Part shown: positions 60,055-64,000 of the stretch, one piece after another
Layout: each line of letters starts with the position of its first letter
Numbering within the stretch: position 1 is the first letter of the stretch
NCBI RefSeq assembly: GCF_900112425.1
Contig: NZ_FOLP01000008.1
Location: 62,001 to 126,000 of the forward strand
Length of the DNA: 64,000 nt
Source of the DNA: Variovorax sp. OK212
Lineage (GTDB): Bacteria > Pseudomonadota > Gammaproteobacteria > Burkholderiales > Burkholderiaceae_C
Direction: 5' to 3'
Position numbers and translations under genes: made by a program
The notes under the pieces: model-generated
Seen by the model: the letters and a program-made list of their open reading frames with translations, nothing else
Databases searched by the model: none
What the model was told of the DNA's origin: nothing

Positions 60055-60957
60055 ATGGACAGACTGTTGGCAATGGAAATGTTCGTGCGCGTGGTCGAGA
60101 CCGGAAGCTTCTCGAAGGCGGCGCGCGAGTTCAACACCACGCAACCCACCGTGACCAAGCAGGTCGCGGCCACCGAGGCGCGGCTGAAGGTGCGCCTGCT
60201 CAACCGCAACACGCGCGGCGTGAGCCTCACCGAGCCCGGCGCGCTGTACTACGAGAAGTGCAAGACCATCGTGCGCGAGGCCGAGGAGGCCGAGAGCATC
60301 GTGCAGCTGCGCCAGAACCAGGCGCAGGGCCTGTTGCGCGTGGGCACGTCGGTGGCGTTCGGGCGGCGCGTGGTGGTGCCGCTGACGCTCGAGTACATGC
60401 GCCGGCACCCGCAGGTGCAGCTCGACCTGAGCTTCGAGGACCGCTACGTCGACCTCATCGCGCAGGGCGTGGACGTGGCCATCCGCATGGGCAAGCTGGC
60501 CGATTCGTCACTGGGCGCGCGCTACCTCGGCGCCAACCCGTGGGTCATGGTGGCCTCGCCCGCGTACCTGAAGAAGCACGGCACGCCCCGTCGCGCGCAG
60601 GACCTGAGCGCGCACGTGGCGCTCATCTACAGCAGCGTGGTGGGCGACGAGTTCTGGCGCATGCACACGCCCAAGGGCGACGCGGTGACGGTGCCGGTGT
60701 CGGGGCGCTTCCGCTCGAACAACCTGTCGGCCGTGCTGGCCGCGGCGCGCGACGGGCTGGGCATTGCGCTGATGCCGCGCTACGTGGCCAGCGACTCGCT
60801 GGCCGCGGGCAAGGTGCGCGAAGTGCTCGGCGACCATGCGCTGCCCGAGCAGGAGATCCACGCCGTGTTCCCGTCGCCCAAGCTGGTGCCGGGCAAGGTG
60901 TCGGGCTTCGTCGCGTTCCTGCAGGGGCGTTTCGACGAGGGGTGGTGGGCCGCCTGA
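60055..60957 (+). CDS. LysR-family regulator of the glyoxylate operon (probable)
   Basis: 300 aa from the ATG at 60055 (MDRLLAMEMFVRVVETGS is the normal LysR opening); an ATG at 60046 is possible. HTH: SFSKAAREFNTTQPTVTKQVAATE. The effector domain has LDLSFEDRYVDLIAQGVDVAIRMG and a GLGIALMPRYVA segment. It diverges from gcl with a palindrome between them. The effector is presumably glyoxylate or a relative. Confidence 0.9.
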   Translation: MDRLLAMEMFVRVVETGSFSKAAREFNTTQPTVTKQVAATEARLKVRLLNRNTRGVSLTEPGALYYEKCKTIVREAEEAESIVQLRQNQAQGLLRVGTSVAFGRRVVVPLTLEYMRRHPQVQLDLSFEDRYVDLIAQGVDVAIRMGKLADSSLGARYLGANPWVMVASPAYLKKHGTPRRAQDLSAHVALIYSSVVGDEFWRMHTPKGDAVTVPVSGRFRSNNLSAVLAAARDGLGIALMPRYVASDSLAAGKVREVLGDHALPEQEIHAVFPSPKLVPGKVSGFVAFLQGRFDEGWWAA

Positions 60958-60997
60958 GGCGTGCGATGGGCCCTGGCGTCCCGCCAGAAGCGCGCGA

Positions 60998-61864
60998 TCA
61001 GCCCTGGCGCCCCGCGTGGCGCAAGGTCTGCAGCAGCATGTGGTGCAGGCTGTCGACCGCCTTGGAGCCGCGCGAGGCGCTGCTGCGGTACAGCGCGACC
61101 TGCATCGGCTCGAGCGGGCCGAGGTCGTGCGCCGCGCCCAGCACCTGCAGGTGCGCGGGCGCGCTGCACTGCGTGAGCGCCGCCACGGCCAGCCCGCTTT
61201 CCACCGCCGCGATCTGCCCGGCCAGGCTGGAGCTGTTGTAGACCACCTTGTAGGGGCGGCCCTGCAATGCCAATGATTGGATGGCGCTGCGCCGACCCAG
61301 GCTGGCTTCCTCGTAGACGGCGATGGGCAGCGGGTTGCGGCTCCACACGTCGAACTGCGCAGAGCCGACCCATACCATCGGCTCGTGGAACAGCAGCGTG
61401 CCGCGCCGCACATGGTCGCGCGAGACCAGCGCCAGGTCGAGTTCGCCGCGCGCCACGCGCGGAATCAGCGAGGTCGACTGCTCGCAGTCGAGCTGGATCT
61501 CGACGCCGCCATGGCGCGGCGCGAAGCGCTTGAGCACGGGCGTGAGGTACTTGCTCGCGTAGTCGTCGGGCACGCCGAGCCGCACCAGGCCCGAGACGCT
61601 GTCGCCCTGCAGCGCGGCCTGCGCCTCGGCATGCAGGTCGAGCACGCGGCGCGCGTAGCCCAGCAGCGTCTGGCCTTCGTGCGTGAGCTCCAGCTGCCGC
61701 GCGCCGCGCACCAGCAGCCGGCAACCCGCGGCCGACTCCAGCTTCTTGAGCTGCATGCTCATCGCCGACTGGGAGCGGTGCACCTCGGTGGCCGCGCCGG
61801 AGAGCGTGCCGGCATCGACCGCCGCAACGAAGCTCTTGAGCCAGTCGATCTGCAGGTCTCTCAT
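60998..61864 (-). CDS. LysR-family transcriptional regulator
   Basis: 288 aa. The N-terminus MRDLQIDWLKSFVAAVDAG is followed by the HTH (LSGAATEVHRSQSAMSMQLKKLE) and an effector domain with GVPDDYASKYLTPVLKRF and CEQSTSLIPRVARGELDLALV. This short type often controls an exporter or a biofilm/flagellar function. It diverges from the EamA gene at 61940, with a perfect inverted repeat in the intergenic stretch. Confidence 0.92.
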   Translation of the reverse strand: MRDLQIDWLKSFVAAVDAGTLSGAATEVHRSQSAMSMQLKKLESAAGCRLLVRGARQLELTHEGQTLLGYARRVLDLHAEAQAALQGDSVSGLVRLGVPDDYASKYLTPVLKRFAPRHGGVEIQLDCEQSTSLIPRVARGELDLALVSRDHVRRGTLLFHEPMVWVGSAQFDVWSRNPLPIAVYEEASLGRRSAIQSLALQGRPYKVVYNSSSLAGQIAAVESGLAVAALTQCSAPAHLQVLGAAHDLGPLEPMQVALYRSSASRGSKAVDSLHHMLLQTLRHAGRQG

Positions 61865-61869
61865 GTATT

Positions 61870-61909
61870 CGAAAAGCGGATGGTTATGTTCAAAATTATG
61901 CGCTTTTCG
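61870..61909. promoter_or_regulatory. Long inverted repeat between LysR and EamA genes
   Basis: CGAAAAGCG (61870-61878) and CGCTTTTCG (61901-61909) are perfect 9-base arms with a 22-base spacer (AT-rich). The pair spans most of the 75-base divergent promoter region and suggests two sites contacted by one LysR tetramer, so that both genes may be controlled together. Confidence 0.6.
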
Positions 61910-61939
61910 GTTTGTACGGCGGGCGGCACAGTCGGGCCG

Positions 61940-62926
61940 ATGAACTCGACGACTTCCCTGCGCGCCGTGACGGCGGCTCCCGCGACCCGTGCGACTCCTG
62001 CAGCCCCTGCCGGCGCCTTGCCGCTCTCGCGCCAGCCGGCCGCGCCCGGCCCGCTCGACGGCCGCGCCATCGGCGTCATGACGCTGCTGTGCCTCGCCTG
62101 GAGCCTGCAGCAGATCTCGCTGAAGGCCATTGCCGGGCAGGCCAGCCCGATGCTGATGGTGGCGCTGCGCTCGGGCATCGCGCTGGTGCTGTTGGCGGCA
62201 CTGATGTGGCACCGCGGCGAGCGTCCGCACGCCGCGCGCTGGAAGCCCGGCGCGGCCGTCGGTGCGCTGTTCGCGCTGGAGTACCTGCTGGTGGCCGAGG
62301 CGCTGCGCCTCACGGGCGCGTCGCACGTGGTCGTGTTTCTCTACACCGCACCCATCTTCGCCGCGCTGGGGCTGCATGTGCGGCTGCCGGCCGAGCGCAT
62401 GGGCGCGCGGCAGATCGGCGGCATCGCGCTGGCGTTCACGGGAATCGCGGTGGCTTTTCTGGGAAGCGATGCGGGTTCCGCCGACGCGAGCGGCCGCGCG
62501 CTGCTGGGCGACGGACTGGCGCTGCTGGCCGGCGTGGCCTGGGGCGCGACGACGGTGACGATCCGCTGCTCCAGCCTTGCCGCGGCGCCCGCCACCGAGA
62601 CGCTGCTCTACCAGCTGCTGGGCGCCTTCGGCCTGCTGCTGCCGGCCGCGGCACTCATGGGGCAATGGCACTTCGAGCCCTCGGCCGCCGTCTGGGCGCA
62701 CCTGGGGTTCCAGAGCCTGGTGGTGTCGTTCGCGAGCTTCCTGACGTGGTTCTGGCTGCTGCGCCGCTACCTGGCGTCGCGGCTGGGCGTGTTCTCGTTT
62801 CTCACGCCGCTCTTCGGGGTGGTGCTGGGCGTCGGCCTGCTGGGCGAGCCCATCGAGCTGCCGTTCGTCGCGGGCAGCGTGCTGGTGCTCGCGGGCATCG
62901 GGCTGGTGGCGCTGCGCCGCCGCTGA
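61940..62926 (+). CDS. EamA/DMT-family transporter
   Basis: 328 aa from the ATG at 61940. A Pro/Ala-rich N-terminal tail of about 50 residues precedes ten predicted helices in two EamA repeats (VMTLLCLAWSLQQISLKAIAG; YLLVAEALRLTGASHVVVFLYTAPIF; SVLVLAGIGLVALRRR at the end). It probably exports a small metabolite or amino acid. The divergent LysR gene is its likely regulator. Confidence 0.87.
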   Translation: MNSTTSLRAVTAAPATRATPAAPAGALPLSRQPAAPGPLDGRAIGVMTLLCLAWSLQQISLKAIAGQASPMLMVALRSGIALVLLAALMWHRGERPHAARWKPGAAVGALFALEYLLVAEALRLTGASHVVVFLYTAPIFAALGLHVRLPAERMGARQIGGIALAFTGIAVAFLGSDAGSADASGRALLGDGLALLAGVAWGATTVTIRCSSLAAAPATETLLYQLLGAFGLLLPAAALMGQWHFEPSAAVWAHLGFQSLVVSFASFLTWFWLLRRYLASRLGVFSFLTPLFGVVLGVGLLGEPIELPFVAGSVLVLAGIGLVALRRR

Positions 62927-62954
62927 AAGCGCGGGGCGCGGCAGCCCCGGCGCT

Positions 62955-64000
62955 TCAGCCCTGCTTCTTCTTCTCTTCGCGCGCGGCCTGCACGGACGGG
63001 TCGGCCGCTTCGGGGGTTTTCGGCGGATCGATGGCCTCGTGCCCGTTGCCCACGTGGCCCGAATCGGCGAACAGGCTCCACGCCGCCATGAACAGCGCCG
63101 CGATCACCGGCCCGATCACGAAGCCGTTGATGCCGAAGATCGCCATGCCGCCGATGGTGGACATCAGCACCACGTAGTCGGGCATCTGCGTGTCCTTGCC
63201 CACCAGCACCGGGCGCAGGATGTTGTCGACCAGGCCGATCACGAACACGCCCACGAAGATCAGCACGCCGCCCTGCCACAGGTGCCCCGTGGCCAGGAAG
63301 TAGATGGCCACCGGCCCCCAGATCAGCGCCGCGCCCACGGCCGGCAGCAGCGACAGGAAGGCCATGAGCACCGCCCACAGCAGCGCGCCCTGCACGCCCA
63401 GGAACCAGAACGCCAGCCCGCCCAGCGTGCCCTGCGCGATGGCCACGGCCACGTTGCCCTTCACGGTGGCGCGGATCACGGTGGTGAACTTGTTCAGCAG
63501 GTAGTGCGTGTGCGGCTTGGCCAGCGGCAGCGCGTCGCGCACTTTCTTGGAAAGGTCCGCGCCGTCGCGCACCAGGAAGTACAGCAGGTACAGCATCACG
63601 AAGAAGCTGACGATGAAGTCGAAGGTGTTCTGGCCGATGGCCAGCGCCTGGCTCGCGATGATCTGGCTGGCCTGCCCGGCGGCCGCCGAGATGCGCGCCT
63701 GCCAGGCCGCCATGTCGCCCAGGTTGAAGCGCTCCACCAGGTTCAGCAGCCATTGCGGCGCTGCGTCCAGGATCTGCTGGAAGTAGGCCGCGAAGTTGAT
63801 CTGGCCCGAGCGGATGTTCTGCGTGACCAGCGCCACCTCCTGCACCAGCGACACGCCGACCATGGCCAGCGGCAGGATCACGATGAACAGGCAGATGGCC
63901 AGCGTGGAAAGCGCGGCCGCGTTGGGCTTGCCGCGCATCTTGCGCAGCAGCCATTTGTACAGCGGCGTGAACAGGATCGCCAGCGCCACGCCCCAGAGCA
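62955..64000 (-). CDS. AI-2E (PerM/YdiK) family permease, partial, 5' end off window
   Basis: At least 348 residues; the frame is open to the right edge (LWGVALAILFTPLYKWLL). Hydrophobic helices follow the AI-2E pattern: LAICLFIVILPLAMVGVSLVQE, TFDFIVSFFVMLYLLYFLVRDGADL, GTLGGLAFWFLGVQGALLWAVLMAFLSLLPAVGAALIW and GVFVIGLVDNILRPVLVGKDTQMPDYVVLMSTIGG. A charged tail of about 30 residues ends the protein. The family is named for autoinducer-2 export, but many members are Na+/H+ antiporters or of unknown substrate. Confidence 0.88.
   Translation of the reverse strand, partial: LWGVALAILFTPLYKWLLRKMRGKPNAAALSTLAICLFIVILPLAMVGVSLVQEVALVTQNIRSGQINFAAYFQQILDAAPQWLLNLVERFNLGDMAAWQARISAAAGQASQIIASQALAIGQNTFDFIVSFFVMLYLLYFLVRDGADLSKKVRDALPLAKPHTHYLLNKFTTVIRATVKGNVAVAIAQGTLGGLAFWFLGVQGALLWAVLMAFLSLLPAVGAALIWGPVAIYFLATGHLWQGGVLIFVGVFVIGLVDNILRPVLVGKDTQMPDYVVLMSTIGGMAIFGINGFVIGPVIAALFMAAWSLFADSGHVGNGHEAIDPPKTPEAADPSVQAAREEKKKQG

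Overview
The window is GC-rich bacterial chromosome with tightly packed genes, many ATGA start/stop overlaps, seven Bug (TctC-type) tripartite-tricarboxylate receptors, several LysR/IclR/AraC regulators and ordinary metabolic genes. This is the style of Burkholderiales, most likely Comamonadaceae close to Variovorax. That assignment is an inference from gene content; there is no rRNA or other marker gene to confirm it. I saw no tRNA, rRNA, CRISPR array, insertion sequence or phage gene.

Layout. 1-900: the 5' part of a secreted serine hydrolase and a broken HxlR regulator carrying a hexanucleotide expansion. 0.9-4.0 kb: a QseBC-like two-component pair followed by an LpxO-like lipid A hydroxylase. 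4.07-10.75 kb: an AaeXAB-like aromatic-acid efflux operon with its own outer-membrane lipoprotein channel and a LysR regulator, divergent from an AraC regulator. 11.0-15.4 kb: small conserved proteins, a PAP2 phosphatase and a second two-component pair. 15.4-25.5 kb: an eight- or nine-gene one-strand cluster (methyltransferase, haem-oxygenase-like diiron enzyme, DUF1330, DMT exporter, AlaX editing protein, shortened Rieske protein, small ORF, M20 hydrolase, IleS) with an AraC gene just upstream. 25.8-31.6 kb: AidB-like flavoprotein, then an IclR gene and a NitT/TauT-type ABC importer with a nucleoside deaminase. 31.7-48.8 kb: two facing catabolic gene sets. One is led by a LacI regulator on +, the other by an IclR regulator at 48 kb. 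Both carry Bug receptors, RraA-like aldolases and 2-hydroxyacid dehydrogenases, with a sugar-acid dehydratase in one and a gluconolactonase-like protein and two amidohydrolases in the other. 49-52.4 kb: a frameshifted RcnB-like gene, then an OPT transporter with a DUF917 protein behind a perfect palindrome. 52.5-64 kb: malic enzyme, a halogenase-like flavoprotein, the glyoxylate operon gcl-hyi-glxR with a divergent LysR gene, a LysR/EamA divergent pair and a partial AI-2E family permease.

The most interesting part is 15.4-24.3 kb. A tailoring diiron oxygenase and methyltransferase share one transcription unit with an exporter, an amidohydrolase and two tRNA-charging functions (IleS, AlaX). 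This is best explained as a small biosynthetic cluster for an amino-acid-like antimetabolite with built-in self-protection at the level of tRNA aminoacylation. That function is an inference, not something the sequence proves.
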